Shown here: piece by piece, positions 6,217-6,596 of the stretch
How positions within the stretch are numbered: the first letter of the stretch is position 1
How the letters are laid out: every line of letters begins with the position of its first letter
Assembly (NCBI GenBank): GCA_018224455.1
Contig: JAGTUY010000319.1
Coordinates: forward strand, 1-6,596
Source of the DNA: Desulfosarcina sp.
Lineage (GTDB): Bacteria > Desulfobacterota > Desulfobacteria > Desulfobacterales > Desulfosarcinaceae
DNA length: 6,596 bases
Direction: 5' to 3'
Program-made: the position numbers and the translations under genes
The notes under the pieces: generated by a model
What the model was told of the DNA's origin: nothing
The model's database searches: none
Seen by the model: the letters and a program-made list of their open reading frames with translations, nothing else

Positions 6217-6596
6217 TGTGCCTCCTCAATGAATGGTCGGATTGAACAGCCATGAGTCAACCTGACGGCTGCAGTGTGTTTATGCGTAATCGATGATATC
6301 CGAAACAAAGAAGGTGTTTTCTCTGACTGGGGGATCATAAACAATTTGAGGAAAAAAATCCACTGCCAACCGCCGGCCAGTCGTTCATCGGGCCGTTGGC
6401 GACATGCTTTGAACCCTCCCCGTGGCCCCTATGAGCGGGATTTTGCTTCGCAACAAGCGGTGAGGAACACACGCACCATCGCGGTTCAATCGCGCGATCG
6501 GCCCGCCCCGGCTTCGCCCTATTGTGCTGGGGATATCCGCATGGTTTGCAATGAGTAACTGTGGATGGTTAGCCGGACATCGTCTGGGGGGACAAA
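6217..6596. other. Upstream region of the minus-strand pair; no convincing gene, several hairpins
   Basis: This 380-bp stretch holds the ribosome-binding site and upstream region of the dihydroorotate-dehydrogenase-like gene. Its open frames, such as plus 6274-6558, have no recognisable protein character. A TATGAT box on the minus strand (complement of 6334-6339) could be a -10 element, but the -35 partner is poor. Near the gene, CAGCC/GGCTG (6247-6251 with 6267-6271) plus GTCA/TGAC (6256-6259 with 6263-6266) form a bulged leader hairpin. Farther out are GCCAAC/GTTGGC plus GGCC/GGCC (6365-6400), TTGC/GCAA (6443-6453), ATCGCG/CGCGAT (6478-6498) and CCCCGG/CTGGGG (6506-6532). At the right edge, short frames remain open on both strands, but none can be called. 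Confidence 0.6.

Noticed and set aside
6274..6558. 94-codon plus-strand frame upstream of the dihydroorotate-dehydrogenase-like gene
   Set aside because: No ribosome-binding site, no recognisable domain, irregular codon use, and it crosses hairpin-rich sequence.
6519..6596. Minus-strand frame entering from the right edge and ending at TAG (FVPPDDVRLTIHSYSLQTM region), possibly a gene C-terminus
   Set aside because: Only about 25 codons, mixed third-position composition and no recognisable motif; it cannot be supported without sequence beyond 6596.

Overview
The window holds ordinary bacterial housekeeping and catabolic genes. I see no mobile element, CRISPR array, defence cassette, tRNA or rRNA, and no clear new biological system. 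Coding DNA is GC-rich, with G or C favoured at third codon positions, and the gene spacers are more AT-rich. The large 115-kDa-type NAD-dependent glutamate dehydrogenase and the dihydroorotate-dehydrogenase-like protein look most like those of sulfate-reducing or related Deltaproteobacteria (Desulfobacterota). That placement comes from remembered family resemblance, not from a search.

Layout: positions 1-77 (minus) carry the first 25 codons of a gene that leaves the window on the left, with a hydrophobic N-terminus. Positions 78-568 are a long divergent spacer. It contains an isolated plus-strand intrinsic terminator (240-267), a perfect 11-bp inverted repeat (321-360) that overlaps a consensus TTGACA box, and a leader stem-loop (377-423). 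Positions 569-3709 (plus) encode the 1046-residue glutamate dehydrogenase. Positions 3710-3966 lie between convergent genes; they contain a coding-like small reading frame that may be broken, and a probable minus-strand terminator. Positions 5130-3967 (minus) encode a flavin oxidase of the monomeric sarcosine oxidase / N-methyltryptophan oxidase family with all its key residues. Positions 6216-5191 (minus) encode a flavoprotein of the dihydroorotate-dehydrogenase fold that lacks the usual catalytic Cys/Ser. Positions 6217-6596 have no convincing gene but do contain several short hairpins.

How the genes may work together: glutamate dehydrogenase releases ammonium and NADH from glutamate. The sarcosine-oxidase-like enzyme would oxidise a secondary or N-methyl amino acid. 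The two minus-strand genes have a 60-bp gap and are probably co-transcribed, ending at the A/T-rich hairpin near 3846-3871. A shared role in amino-acid catabolism is an inference from neighbourhood only. The points most worth a second look are the non-coding architecture upstream of the dehydrogenase, the small reading frame after it, and the altered active site of the dihydroorotate-dehydrogenase-like protein.
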